Positions 10,801-25,260 of a DNA stretch of 64,000 nucleotides are shown here, piece by piece. Origin of the DNA: Strigops habroptila (Eukaryota; Chordata; Aves; Psittaciformes; Psittacidae); NCBI RefSeq assembly GCF_004027225.2, contig NC_044278.2:64058243-64122242 (forward strand), read 5' to 3'. A program made the position numbers and the translations under genes. The first letter of the stretch is position 1. Every line of letters starts with the position of its first letter. A model generated the notes under the pieces. That model was not told the DNA's origin and did not search any database. It was given only the letters and a program-made list of their open reading frames with translations.

Positions 10801-13800
10801 CTCTTGAATACCTCCTTGTCCCACTGCAGAGCACACTTTGGTCCCTGCTCTGTGTTTTCTTTTGCAAAGTGGGTCCCAGCCCTACATCAAATGTGAGGGA
10901 ACACCTTGCAGTGGAGCAGGCACTGCAGCTGGGTGCTGAGCCTCACACACTTCTGCTCGATTGCTGTGCATTTCCATACAATATAGTATATGTGCCACAG
11001 GTGAGCAGTTTCTGCAGGTAATGGCAGAGGAGCAACAAAATAGTCTGTAAGCTGCCTTCAGCCTAGTTGTCAGCTGGTGAGTTACCTGCTGTAAAAGAGT
11101 CTTTTAAGGCAGTGCTTCCAAGTGGCTGTGAAGGCTTCCTCCCGTTGTACGGAAACCAGATTATCGCTGAACTTACTCGATCCACTCCTAGGGAGTAATA
11201 AAATACGCATTTTACTCTGTAAAAACTCCATCTGGTCTCTGAGATATATTGGCATGGCAAGCATCCACCTTCCATTGCTGTCATTCGCGGTCCCCATCCA
11301 GCCACTTATCAGTTCATCTGTCACAAGAAGCAGAAAGATTTCCCTTGCATAGACAAAAAGTCACCTCCCTGAGGCCTTTAGTAGCTGGTCCTGCCTCTAT
11401 TCTGGCAGCCAAAGTGGCACATTTTAAGGTTGTAACAGCCTAAAAAGGATTTAACAGGCTGCCCCTTCTGCTTAGGCATTCAGAACTGTCTCTGTACAAT
11501 GAAACTGTGTAGCAGGGAGGGAAAGCATTGGGAATTAAAAATTAATCACTCTTGATTTTTTTCTGGAAAAGCTCTTTTATAATGTTTCAGAGCAGACAGG
11601 AGTTTGCTGGTTAGGAAAATCATCAAACGGAATGCCATTCTTTTGAGATAAAACATGATGCCTTTCATTTACAGCTGTGCACACGCAGTCTTAATCCACC
11701 CTGTGTTTATCAGGTTCAAAAGTACTTTTATCAAATTCAAGGAAAAAGAAGTGTTGCAGGTTTGGGTTTAACAATCCTTCTGATACCTGTGGGTCAAGCC
11801 TGAGACCTCAGGTCTTTCCTTTCTCAGAGGGAGGACCTAGTTCCCTCCCTCCTAGGCTGAGTTTATTAAGGTTGCTGACCTGTTCTTTGTGATTACACAA
11901 GTGACTCAGTCACCTTTCAAAAGCATCACATTATTTCAAGACAAAACCATTACTGAGTAATACTATGATGCTAAGTATTTGATGGAAAAAATACTGTTTA
12001 TCAGGTTTAACAGCTGCTGGAGGTTATTAGGTCTTCTGTCAAGTATGTGTTTCTGCATGTGTTTCCTTGACCCTGTTCAGAGGTGCCCTGCCTCTGTGCC
12101 CTTCTTCCTCCCTGGTTTTTGTCCCATTAAGCCAAATTGCACTAGTACAGTCATTTTCTTGAGGGCACAAGGCTTCTCAGACTTATTTACAAGCTAAGAG
12201 ATTAATCTTAACTACTCTTCAGTGATTCCAGGATCTGAAAGATGCAAAGGACACCTATTAATACATCAACCTATGAACGTCTCATGGGTGCATAGTCTGG
12301 AGATACAGTTTTTGTTTTTCTGGGCATCTGAAGCCTCATGTCTCTTACAAAAAGGCACTTTGACTATTCAGTGTGAGTAAAAAGACTCAGAATTGGAGGT
12401 CAGTGACAGACGACAAAGATGACCTAATTGTGGAGGTGCGTGAGGGCTGTTTCAGAGTAGTGGAAAAAGTGGAAATAAAGGAGGTCAAAGAATTTCAGAA
12501 GATGCTTCTGGCTGAGTATTTTTGCCAGGTCATGAGCTGTAACGGGATATACGTAGTGTAATTCAGCTCCAAATTGTAGACATCTAAATTTAGCTATTAA
12601 ATGTAGGTAGCTGCCGGTGAGCCACATACCTAAACTTCAATTTCAAGCAATGGAGATCAAGTTCTTAGAGTTATTTGGGCCTGGAGAGCTAGTGAGCTCA
12701 TCCTGAATTAGACATCTACCAGGCCAGTCAGTGAAAGACCCACTCCTGGTGCTGCTAAGGTGCTTCTTAAACTTTGGCAAGTCTATTTGACACATAGCCA
12801 GATGCCTAGGGTTCCCTGAAGCCAAGGAACCACACACATCTCTCTGGTGACTGTGCTGGCAGGGGGAAACTACGAACCTGTTTCCCCACAGAGAAACACA
12901 CCAGATGGTGGGGACAGCTGAGCATAATGCATCTTTCAGTGCAACCCTCCTTGAATGTCTCAGAAGCTGCTCATATACTTGCTTGTTTCACATGGTAGAC
13001 ACATGAAGGATGTAAACACGGCATCAGCTGCTCCTGGGAAGCCCAAGAGCATCATGTATTCAGATCCTCTCTACCAGGCTTACTAACATGGGCATAATCT
13101 TGGCTGTGGGGCTATGGACAGGAGCTGTAGGACTCAGGGCTCTTTGATAAGAGTAGCTAGATATGTCTGCAGTAAATGTTATTAACTGAAAAGACGTGGC
13201 ATGACAACCCTGGCACTTTATATGTATGGAGTATATATATGGGACATATAAGGAAGACTAAAACCAAATTTTACAGCTCCAGCACTAATGTCTATAGCTC
13301 ACTCATTTAGAAGAGAAAGGCACTTTCTTCATGTATTTCTCTTTTATCTTACCCTCTACTCAGCCTAAAAGGTGTAAAAAAAACCACCCCAACAAACAAA
13401 ACCCAAACAGACTCAAAATGACAATATCAGAGTTTATTTTTACTGCTTTCTTTGCAGAGTTTACTAACAACATTACAAATCTCTTTGGTATATTTCACAA
13501 GGATTACAGGAATTTAACTACTAATGGATTTTCACAGTAGAACATAAGATGAGTACACAGAATGTCTGGAAGTACAGTATGTTTATACAGTTCAACATAA
13601 GATGTGTGAATACACAATACAGTGGATATTAAGAATAGGTGCATTTGGCTAACGTAGGAGGATATATGCATAGAAAATTGGCTTGCACTTCATGAGAAGG
13701 TTTTTGGTCCCTCGCTGCTCATTGCACATTCCCTTCACAAGGTATTCATTGTACACATCTGCCTTAAAAGCATCATCAGCTTTGTCTGTGCCACTGTTTC

Positions 13801-16800
13801 TACGCAGTCATGTCCTTTCTTGCTGTTTTTAGGCTCTGTTTGCAACTAAAGTCTGTTACTTCCATCTGCTGTGGGCAGAAATCTGCCTCTGAAAGACTCA
13901 CTGTCCCTTGGCAGCATGCCACAGAAATGTTTCTCCACAAAAACAGTAGCTGTCAGTGCTAGATTTGGGTGCTGCAGAATCATCTTCAGTTCACAACAGT
14001 GCACCTTTAGTTATTATTAGGTCCCTCCAGGAGATGAATTTTCTGGGCTGGACTTCTGAGCCTCTTACATTCCCCAGATGGGCAAAGTGTACAGCCCACT
14101 GGCCATGCAAACACAGAGCAGCCTGGCGAGTTGCAGTGCTATGAATCTCCTTTCTTTTCTCACTTTTAATCAAGAAAGCTTGAAAGAGAAGTGATTCTGA
14201 TCTTGTAACCCATATATATCACTGCACTCTGCTGTCCACCCGACAAAAGATTTCCTCTCTCCTACGCCCTCTGTAATCATTATTGACAGCACGATTCTTG
14301 CGATTGTTAATCAGATTTATAGCCCGGGCATCACCTTCAGATTGAAACTTGTCTTCAAGTTTCAAACTGTGCTCAAATCTTGCAGGTGATTTTGCCTACA
14401 GTTCTAAAGAAGCAATCTTTCACATCTACTCACAAACCAAAAGCTCATTAAATACAGGCACTGCAATATTGGAAGAAGAGCAAGAACTGCTATTTTTTGT
14501 CAGAATCCTTGTCTGCAATTCCTGTCACAGTTAGGAGCACTACTCACTGATCAAGACCCTACTGCACTAGGAATTGTGTGAAGCTCTTAAAAACAACAGC
14601 GTCCCAGAAAACTTTACAATCCAAGTATATGAGACAACACTCGCATGGATACAAACAAGAAGTCAGGAAAATACAGAGAATCAAGAACTCATTATTGGTC
14701 AGCATGGGGGTGACAGTACTTTCAGCATATCTGCAGCATAAGAGTTTCAAGTTTTTTGCTGGAAGGCTTTGAAAAAAGCACAATGCATTCACTGCATAAA
14801 TGTTTATGGTATTCTTCTCCCATATGTGATGGGTGCAAGGGAGGAAGCACCAAAAGAGTGCACTGAGAAATGCAACAAATGGCCAGTTGGTGTCTGGGAT
14901 CAAGCACCTTTGTAGAGAATAAGGGATAACAACATAGTTTAAACATGCTAGGAAAGTTCTTGAAAATGAAGCCAAGGATATATTTGATGAGGGATAAAAA
15001 GAGCAGAGAATAAATGTGGAGTTGGAAGACAAACTAATGGAGAGGAAATATAAGAAACAAATGGAAGGCCGAAGCTTTTACATATGATGGTAAGGGTGCA
15101 GCCTTTAGGTCAGGATGTCTTTAAGCTGTTGTCTATGGGAAGAAAGAGAGGAAACTTCTAAATTTCTGTTTTTCTGCCCATGCTCTGAGCATCTTTGAGA
15201 TTCCACAGGTGTTCACTAATACCTTTGCTTGAGAAAAAAAGAAGCATGTGCAATAATTTGTAGACATAGCAAACTTCACAAAAGCTGCTTAGGTTTCTGA
15301 GCTCTCAGATTTAATTCTGTCTGTCCCTTTAATGTCAGCTGAACACTTAATACTGATGAAAAGACAGCTGGTTGCTCAGACATGGATGTACAACATCTGC
15401 TGGATGCTGTATAAGCATGAAACTTGCAACAGCTTCCACTCACTGTGCACCTGACTTTTTTGAAAATCGTCCAGTTTTTGCGTTTGTGAACTGATTTGGT
15501 GCCTTTATTCATCATAGAGCATCTACTCATGCCTTCTTTGTGCATCCTTGAACGTGTGCCACAGCACCAGAAAATAAAAGATTGAATTGGAAGGGTCGCA
15601 CTTGTTTTTTAGCTTTTGCACAGTTCTTCCAATATTTCCTTTAGTTAGAACAAAAAGAAGTTATTACTGGAGTGCTTGCAAGTCTCTGTGACTCTTTGTC
15701 TGCCTTGCCACAGGTGGCAGAAGTGAGGAAATGAAACTCCCAAATACTCACAAGCCTGGAGCTATGGGCAGGGGACTTAAAGAATCTGTAGCGGTGAACA
15801 GACTCCGGTCCTGTAGCAGCTGAACTGTGAGGTCTGGTTTCTTTAAAGAGGAAACAGGTGAAACTTGTGACTAGTAAGTGTGCCCAAGAGGTTAACTAAA
15901 ACATCAGTGCTGGAATCCACTTGCAATAATGAAATATAAAGAGCTTCTGGGTCTCTGATTGTAGCTGCGTGAACATCCATACTTAAAATGCTTCCCATGC
16001 TGCTGGGAGCTTTTGGCAGAATACCACAAGATGGTTTGCAAGTATTGAATATGTACACACACAGATAGTGGCTTTCTAATTCTGCAAATGTGTTCTTTCC
16101 AACACACAACACACACGTCATTCCGTGCCAGTGTGAATGTGCTCATACAGTTTGCTAAAAATATACTTTACATTAAAGAGGAGGTGGGAACTTTATTTAC
16201 CATCGACACAAAAGCAAGAGGGGATGCATTTCATTGCCTCTTTCCACTTCACCTTAGGGTCTTTCTCAGGACAGAACTTGCACACATGCAACTGTATGAC
16301 CTCAAGAGTGCAAAGTGATTTCCGGGGTGGGAAGATGCTGATGTGCTCAAAGTTAAGAGCAAGGGTAAGAACTTGCAGACTGAAAGTTGGGAACCTAAGT
16401 TCTCCAGGGACAGGAGCACTCCTTCCCAGGCAGTTGGATATATATATGTTGCCAACAGCATGCCCTCATCCAAAATTCCTGTAGCTGTGTTTGCTCGCAC
16501 ATCACTTGAATCTCTTAGTTATGTTTACTAGACACAGATGGTGCTTCATGAATGCATCTACACATGTTCTGGATTGAAGTTAGCTCCCTAGAGTGAGGGT
16601 GGGGGGAGCTTACTGGGATAGGTACTAGGTGCTATCCATTGTCCAGCACAGCCAAGGCTTTAGGTCTTGCCCACAACGTGTAGGTACTACTGCTATAGTA
16701 TTTTTTGCCTACTTTGTCAGGACATGAGAGGATTTCCTGCTTTTGGGGAGGAAAAAAAAAAAAATTATTTAGGATTTTGAAGATTTCTACAACGTCTGTT

Positions 16801-19800
16801 TTTTCTCTTCTTTGTTGGGAGCCTGCATTTTTTACCCCTCGCTGAACCATGTTCACTGGATCACTTCTTACTCTTTCCAAGGAGAATTTGTAAACTGTGC
16901 CAAGAAGTGTTGGTCTTTTTTAGGTCTCTGACTCACCTGCATTGGACCAAATAGCTGTGGTCATTTAGGCTATAAGCATTTCAACAGCTGCCTGCTGCTT
17001 CTCTTTGCCAGGGGAACAGAATTGCTGCTTTTGGCTGGGCTACTTCAGTTCCTAGGTCAGGGTAACAAACCCACTTCATTGACTTTTTAGCTATAACAAA
17101 CTCCGAACTGGAACACTTAAAGTATGTGCTTGATTACACTGGTACTCTTCTGGGTGTGTGTGGATGGACTATAGTGTTTTTTTGGTGTCTGTAGTGCCTT
17201 TTCCAGGTCCCTTCTGCACAAATGCCTTGTGAAGAAATATGGGAGTGAGCTTTCACCACTGGTTGTGACAAGGCTGGAGTGTATTTGCTTGTGTGCATGT
17301 CCAAAACCTCTTGGCAGGTGCATTTCCTGTGAGGGTTGAAAGTCAAGGATAGACCTCATTTGCTTTTAGGCATTTGAAGGTGAAGTGTTTAGCCTTCAAT
17401 TGTCATTATAGGCTCCTTTTATAATCAGTGATCAGGGAAATGTACCATCAAAGGTAATATGTGTCATCCTAAAATGAATGCCTGTGAAAAGTTAATCAAG
17501 TAGGAGAGACAATTCGTCTGTTTCCTTCCATTGTACTTAATGAGAACATAGGCTACTAACTGACTGCTGTGGATGACTGTGGATTAGTGGCAATATTTAA
17601 ATGCTTACTGAACTTGGACATCTCTCATCAGCGGTAACAAAAGTAGAACACAACTACAAAAGCCTAAGAATAAGTGACAGAAGGACTTGACATGATAGAC
17701 ATTTACAGTGACCATCAGGACTGGATGGTTCTCCTCCAGGAGTGATAAAGAGTGGAACAGCTGAGTTGTAAATAAATATCTACAAGTGATCATCTCACAT
17801 TTATTATGCCCCACTGAGATGAAACCCTAACCCTGACCTTAACTCTAGCCCTGGAAATACCAGTTAAGTTATAGAGATTTTATTTTTGCATTATCCTGGA
17901 GAATAGAAATATTTCTAATGCTGAACTAGTGCTAAAGAAATTCTAAAGAAATACCAGCCAGTGATTGTAATCTCATTACTAAGAATAGTAATTAGCAAAC
18001 ACATTGAGAATGACAAAATACTGAAATGCTTATGATTTAATACCAAATTATCAGCTTTCATGAGGATAATTCTGACTAATTTTCAGTCTTTTTTGTAGCA
18101 AATTAATAAAAGAAGGGAGAAAGAAAACCAGGCAAATAATTTAGTGGCTGAACTTTCACACAACAGGCTGTAAAAGAAACTTGAAAGATGGGGTTGTAGG
18201 AGCTGTTCTATCGTTAGTCAAAACCTGCAAAAGAAAGGACGCAAATGATAATATCGGTCTGAAATGACGTTAAATCTGAATTAAGTGACATGTGGAAGTT
18301 TTTTGGGTACTCTCATCAGCCAGAGTTAAAAAGATAATTAGTGAATTATCATAAAATATATGTATAATTAATTAGCAGAATGTAAGAGATATGAAAATTT
18401 ATTTCAAGTTGGAGATCAGCACTTACTTTCCTCAAGTTTCATTTCACCCTGTTATGCTGCAAAATCTTCCTTGCGTGTTATTGTATTCAAGTATCTCACA
18501 GAGTGAAGAAGAATTCAGTTTCTTCATCCGAATCCCTGGCATATATCCATATGCTAAGTTTCAGGTTCTGCTTTTTTTGGTGTCTTTGGAGCAGGATGGG
18601 AGTGCAGCTGGTTGCAGTTACTCATGCTTTATATGTCTTGACATATAAGAGCCTGGAAAAAAGCCGTAAGTGTGCCAGTGTTGGCTTGAACATTTGGCCA
18701 GCGGCATACAAGATAGAAACACTAGTGCCCGACCCCAGCATGCAAAACATAGACTCAAAGTACAGCAAGAGGCAGAAGAAAGCAACCTGTAAGGTCACAC
18801 TGTGTGAGAACATGGTAAAAATCTCACTCTGGACTGAAAACTTTCTCTGGACTTTTGCACCGGGTTTGCCACTCGGTTATTTGTAGGGGTTGATGGTAAC
18901 AGGAGCTTGGCAGAACCATGCAGGCGATCTTATTCACTGAACAGTTGCACTGGCCAGGTGGTCCTCTGAGGTTGTCTGGGGACACAGACTCTTCTTTTTA
19001 CACTTTCTAGGAAGCATCCGGATGCAATTAAGTGAGCCAGGAAAAAAATCTGTTCTTCATTCCTTGGAAAGCTGAGGTAGTATGGAAGAAATGCCTCGGG
19101 TTTTCCAGAATGCACTCCTTAAATGGTTTGGCGAAGAAGCATGTTTGACCAGAGAAATACAGACAACACAGTATAACATTTTTTTTGGGGGGGGTGTTGA
19201 GGGAGGGGAGCTCCTGCAGTGTGGGAACAATCCAAGGTTGATTTTTGCTGCTTTTTATGCCTCGTGACACCACAAAGGTGTCATGCAATGGGAGCCACGG
19301 GGTCTGTCACCAGTAATCTCTCCACACCCTGCGGAGACAGTTTCATTTACCTGCCTCCTGCCTCCAAATGGGCTACTGTATTGAGTGAAGAAGGTCTCGG
19401 TGTAGGCCAGCTTGTGGTGGAAGTATTTCCTTATTTACAAGGACAAGAGGAATGGGTCTAACTCCGTTTGACACTTTCTTAACCTCACTTGAGTCCTGTT
19501 AAAGACAGGGTCTTCATCTTCTGCATTCTTTATGCACATTCCTTCAGCGCTCGGAAACACAGCGGCTTTCTGGGCAAGAATTGTTTCTGTAGCTGAGGGA
19601 GAGGTGGCTAACCAAGTAATCTGCTCCAGAACCACATTCAGCATCACTAACACTTCCATTAAAGCCTGTGAAGTGCATGCAAGTAAAATTTATGGAATCT
19701 GATCGCCATTTGCCCATTTCCAGTGCCTCTTAGATTGCCAAATAAATTGTTGAAGATTAGGGCTTCGTTATCCTTTTTTATTGGAGGCATGCACTGAGGG

Positions 19801-22800
19801 ATGGAGCAGTGAAAGAATATTAATAATAACAAAGAAGAAAGCCACTCCTAAGGTTTTGGCCAGGGTGGCATGTTCCCAACGAGCTAATGAAGACTTTGCA
19901 ACAACCTTTTTTTTCTTTAATGCCCTCATCTTAAAATGTCAGCTGAATGAATCAAAATTAGGAGTGTGCAGCAGAGCAAGAAGGACTTCAGAGGACTGCT
20001 CCTGCGAAAATTAATAGAGATGTTCCGGAACCCTGGCTCAGACGCATGAACGAGTCCATAACCTCAGCTATCAAAAATTTGTTATGTATGTAGCTTTGGG
20101 GGATTTAACAAGCCATTTGAAAGATTGGAGACTATAGGAGAAATGAAAAACAAATTAAATATGTTCGTTACAGTGTCATTACTTCATTTTGCCTTCAGAA
20201 ACTGGCATGTATGATTTGGCTGAACAGACATGGAACAGTTTCTTTTGATCAGTATGAATTACAATGCATTTTGCCCTGCCGCCGCTCTCTGTTACTCCTT
20301 CCGTGACTCAGATTGCACAGGGTTTGATTAATGTGCATGCTTTACATGGGGACATTTTTTCTTTTATAGCCCACTCATAATTATATAAAAAGACAGTATC
20401 TACTCTGGATCAGAACTCCCTTGTTAGGGAAAACATACACACATGCTTCTTTTTTTCCCCTGAATTTTTGCTCTACAGTTTTAAAGGAAAATAACTTTGA
20501 GGCTCATAATTTCTGCTCTTGAATGAACATAGTATTGGTCTAGGAAGAGAGCAAACCGAGAAAGGAATAATCAGCCAGAGTCTCCTACAGAATACTGCCC
20601 TGACAGCTACAGATGTGGTCTGATGAGATGCACTTCAACAGAGTCTCAGTGACTATAATTGAAGGCACCAACTATCTCAGTGGCCCTACCAAGACCATTT
20701 GATGTAGGGATATAGTTTCAGGTATCCAAGTAAAACCAGTTACTCCTAATGTTCTATATTTTTGTGGCTGGAATGTGTGCATTTAATTAGTAAACAAAAT
20801 TGAATCCAATGGAATATTATTGTGTTAATATATATAACTCTGCTAAAAGACTTAGCCTGCCCCCAGGCTGAAAAAAAACGTTCAATTATTCCTTTCCAAT
20901 ATGGATAAAAGCAGATTTTTTTTTAATTTCTTTTTTTTTTTTTTTTTACTTTTCAAAAAAAGCTCATGCAAAATTTCATTTCACCCAGACTTCAATGTTG
21001 CTTTTGTTCTCATATAGATGTAACTCTACAGGCTTCAAAATGCCCCATATAAAAGTTATTTAACTTTGATAAGACTTGACTAATAATTTCTTTGGTGTTC
21101 AAGAGCTGTTGCATTGAAACTATTCAGGTTGTATTAACATTTACAGTACTGCAGATGGTGTCAGACACTTCTTCCTTGAAAGTAAGGCAACTTTTCAGCT
21201 AGTCACTTTGCTGCTTTACTGCTAATGACTTACAACACTATAGCGTGACTAAGTCACTGCCTGACTAAGAATCTTCTTTCTCTGTCATTTTATGATATTG
21301 GCTGTCAACTATATTTCAAGGCCACAGGAATAAAAGCAGCTCTTCTTTTTGACTGTCCCACTGGCACACAGGCATTACTGATAAGTAGAAAACAAGGCAG
21401 CTCATCTCTTGGAAAACTGTTTCTAACTATATGCAGATACCAGCATATCACCGGCTGTGTAAGTGCTACTCCTGCGCCCAGGGCTGGCAGAAGCTGCTCC
21501 GGAGAGCTCTGTAGCAGCTGTGGGGAGCTTTTTACTCACCATGAGCAACTGCTGAAGTACGTTCAGGAATCTTCATATTGTCATTAAACTTAATTAAACA
21601 GAGGGAAGAAAACCCCAAACCACCTAAAGCTCTCAGCACTGCAGTTTGCATCAAAGGAAATCCGCAGCTTGGTTTTGGTCCCCAGTTGCTCTTTCTTTAC
21701 TGTGACCTTTGCTACACACCCAGATTTGGGTTAAGACACTAAGATATTTAGAACATAGCTAGTTCAGAGTTGTTTGTACACTTTCTTATCATACAAATGA
21801 CTATATTTTTTCATGCTACCATAGTACTTCGTCCAGTCAGAAGGTGATTTCTAAGGCAGATGAGAAAATATAATAGACATAATATAATATGGAAAAATAT
21901 AATAAAGACATTTTGTTACTATAGATATACTGGCACTGTGTATGAATATAAATCATGATTTGGGAAGCAGGGGACATGGATGTGAAAAACACCATTTGAT
22001 GGCTGACAGAGCACTTGGAAGCTGACTTGAGCAGGGTGGCAGCCTGCACACAGAGCCCTTGCACCGAGACCATTACCTGCTGTTGATGAAGTACAGTGGA
22101 GTTTTTCATACATGTGTAAGCACAGGAGGAAATAATATACATCCTCAGCAACAGCCCCAGCACATCCAGATGGTAACACACAAGCTGAAAATTATCCAGC
22201 AGGCAACAACAGGACACCTGACACAGGTTTCATTCAAAACAGGTTCCAGCAAGGTACATGCCTGCATAAGAGGGAGCAGAGAGATAAGCTGTGCTGGCAT
22301 GTCTATGAGAGTGGAAGCAAGGAGTATAAACTGCACTTTGAAGGAAGTTATTTGTTTTCATGTGTTTAAGGGATGCTGTCAGTCTTTGTGCTCATCAGAA
22401 ACAAACAGCAAATAAGTTTTTCAGGAAAGTGAGTGTGATCTTAACAGCATCTGACTGCACATGCGAACAATTTCTGAATACAGTGACATTTCTATTGCTT
22501 TTTTATATAAAGCGTCCTTGGGAAGAGCACTCTGTGACAAAGAATTTTCTGTAAAAGCAGGAGAGAAAAAAGTGACTGAAGGACAACCTTCTCATTTCAG
22601 TGCTCTAAATACGGAGGTGGCTGTTCTCATCTGGCTTGAAACCCAAAAGACCTTGCACTCAGCACTCATTCTGCAGGCAGCATCCATTTACAGACAGCAC
22701 GAAGAGGAGCCTCACGCTGGCTGGTGAATTCCTGCCAGGGAGTAGCAGCCTCTGGGCTGTCACAACAACCATGGAGTGATGGCCATGCTCTGGACCTTGC

Positions 22801-24280
22801 AGACACTGCATGGCTGTTGGGTCTGTGACTAATCCTTTGCCATCAGCTGGCTGTTGCCTCTGCCAGTGCCTGTTCCAGTTCAGAGATCACAGGAAGCCAT
22901 TTCCACCAGGCCGTTCATTTGTATTACTGACTTAATGGTACTTTTCTGACTAATGGTACCAGATTATTCTGGGAATTAATGTATCAATTGACCATTTTAT
23001 CAATGGTCTAAAAAATAGTATATCTTCTTTTGTCTCCTTCATTCAGCAGTGGCCCCTAAACAATTTCTTTCCTAGGTTCAGGGTCATTTTTGATTACTGC
23101 AGTGGTAGACTATGGCCTGTGACAGAGAACATGAACAGCAATATCCCAAGCATGTCAGCATCTCAGCTCTGTGTGACTGCAATACGAATAATTTTGAACT
23201 CATGCTGTGACTATTCATGGGAACAGACTCTCCATCTCCACCACAGTACCTTCACAGCTCCTACCAGCAAAGCTTTTCCAGAGGGTGAACAACCTAGGCA
23301 ATCTCTGCTGTTTGAATCATTAGTCTTTGTCAAGTATTTCTTGCTGTGATAAGCTTTCAGTTTAATTTGTGGATAGGATCATTCATATTCAGAGCAGACC
23401 TGTATCCAAACAGGATAAATGCTGGTCCTTACTCGCCATGGTATCACTGCAGTTTTGTGATGCTGCAGTTAGAGGGAGGGGGATTAAGTGCCATAGCCCT
23501 CCACTGGCATGCTAGGAATGTGTTCAGGGAAAGCCATGCAGCCCCTGCACCCTCAGTCCATATCTCAGCATCGCTGAGACCAGCACTGAACTGCACCAGG
23601 GCCACCAATCCCCTGGTGTGAGATACTCTGAGCAGCTTGCAGCCATAGGTACCCCGAACAGAGACTCTGGGCAGCTCTAGGTCTCCCTCTCCAGGAGCAA
23701 AGCTGTTGAAAAAGCAACTGCTGAGGCTAATCCTGAGTTCCTTAGTTTGCCAGCTTCTTCAGAATTAAAGATTGTTAATCCATCACTGAATAAAAGCTTT
23801 CTTATTGCAGCCACATGACTGCTAGGTATTTGAGATTTCACGTTGAGCAGATAGAGAGCAAAGAGTAGTGAGGAAATAGTTAGAGACAGCCAATCTCCTG
23901 GGCCTTCAGAGCCACGGGGCTTCCCCTGACTCTTTGAAGCTAGCTCATGTACTAGCTGCTGGGGAGCAGCAATAACCATTTATCAGTGTTTGCCAGAATT
24001 TGCCCCCAAAGCCCTTCTTCAAGAGGTGGGGCTGGCACCTCTGCAAGGCCATGCAGAGGCATGGTGTAAAGCTCTTCAGCTTTCCAGGAGCAATTCCAGG
24101 ACAGTGAGGCAAACCAGCTCACTGTGGGGGCCCTCAACAACATTACAGGTATAGCACAAGTTGCCCAGAATATCCAGGACTTGTATTGCACTGAAAAATG
24201 ATTCTGTGAGGAGGAACGCCAGAGAAGCACAGGCAGCCTGGCTGTCTCCTGTCATACCCCTGCGAATTGTTGGGATTTAG
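7860..24280. other. intergenic, no gene seen
   Basis: About 16.4 kb with no supported gene. Open frames are short, overlap on both strands and often begin at non-ATG codons. A GC-richer patch at about 10,080-10,530 is open on both strands but is poor in CpG and shows no domain. Visible low-complexity DNA includes A-rich sequence at about 16,748-16,765, a 17-base T run at 20,931-20,947, and a short degenerate CCCTAA patch at about 17,823-17,850. Distal regulatory elements of NAXD or RAB20 could be present but cannot be recognised without alignment. Confidence 0.55.
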
Positions 24281-24284
24281 AAGG

Positions 24285-25058
24285 TTGGAGGGAGCACCAG
24301 GGTGTTTCCTACACCTGGGTCGGGGCAATCCCAGGCACTGCTACAGGTTGGACAGAGAAGAGATTCAGAGCAGCCCTGCAGAGAAGGACCTGGGGGTGTT
24401 GGTTGATGAGAAACTGAACATGAGCCGGCAGTGTGCGCTCACAGCTCAGAAACCAACTGTATCCTGGGCTGCACCAAAAGAAGTGTGACCAGCAGGTGGA
24501 AGGAGGTGATCCTGCCCCTCTACTCTGCTCTTGTGAGACCTCACTTGGAGTACTGTGTACAGTTCTGATGTCCTCAACAAAAGAAGGACATGGAGCTGTT
24601 GGAGCGAGTCCAGAGGAGGGCCACGAGGATGAACACCGGGCTGGAGCACCTCCCGTGTGAAGACAGGCTGAGAAAGTTGAGGGTGTTGAGCCTGGAGAAG
24701 AGAAGGCTGCGTGGAGACCTCATAGCAGCCTTCCAGTGTCTGAAGGGGGCCTATAAGGATGCTGGGGAGGGACTCTTCATCAGGGACTGTAGGACAAGGG
24801 GTAATGGGTTCAAACTTAAACAGGGGAGATTCAGGTTAGATATAAGGAAAAGTTCTTTACTGTGAGGGTGCTGAGGCGCTGGCACAGGTTGCCCAGAGAA
24901 GCTGTGGCTGCCCCATCCCTGGCAGTGTTCAAGGCCAGGCTGGACGGGGCTTTGAGCAACCTCGTCTAGTGGAAGGTGTCCCTGCCCATGGCAGGGGGCT
25001 TGGAACTAGATGATCCTTCAGGTCCCTTCTAATCCAAACCAGTCAACGATTCTATGAG
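24285..25058 (+). mobile_element. CR1 LINE, 5'-truncated, longest copy in the window
   Basis: Sense-orientation CR1 of about 775 bp. It reads through the C-terminal reverse transcriptase region (GACATGGAGCTGTTGGAGCG, then the conserved GGAGAAGAGAAGGCT motif) into the 3' UTR and ends with GATGATCCTTCAGGTCCC and a short ATTCTATGA tail at 25,050. The reading frame is broken several times, including a small deletion near 24,455 relative to the usual CR1 pattern, so the copy is inactive. It has no 5' half. Confidence 0.93.
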
Positions 25059-25074
25059 CAGAACCCCAAATACC

Positions 25075-25260
25075 CAAGGGAACCCCGCAGCTGAGACCCC
25101 GGCGGAGGTGGGAGCGGTGGCGGTCACCGGCGACCCCCGGTACGAGACTCGCGGTACGACCCCCCCGGGCCCTGTTGCTGTGGGACCGGTGCTGCCACCT
25201 GCCGGCCCTGTGCCCTGTAAAGCTCGGAGGAAAACCCCTGCACCCCCAACCAGGTTTCCC
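25075..25260. other. isolated GC/CpG-rich islet next to a CR1 end
   Basis: About 180 bp of GC-rich sequence with many CpG (for example CCGGCGACCCCCGGTACGAG) lies directly beyond the CR1 tail, between AT-rich flanks. An ATG in the CR1 tail at 25,054 opens a 117-codon plus-strand frame across it. There is no known domain and no evident splice pair. It could be a small orphan CpG island, a promoter of a non-coding transcript, or an unrecognised GC-rich repeat. Confidence 0.4.

Noticed and set aside
24267..24865. Protein-like frames at 24.3-24.9 kb
   Set aside because: These are broken remnants of CR1 reverse transcriptase, listed as a mobile element and not as genes.
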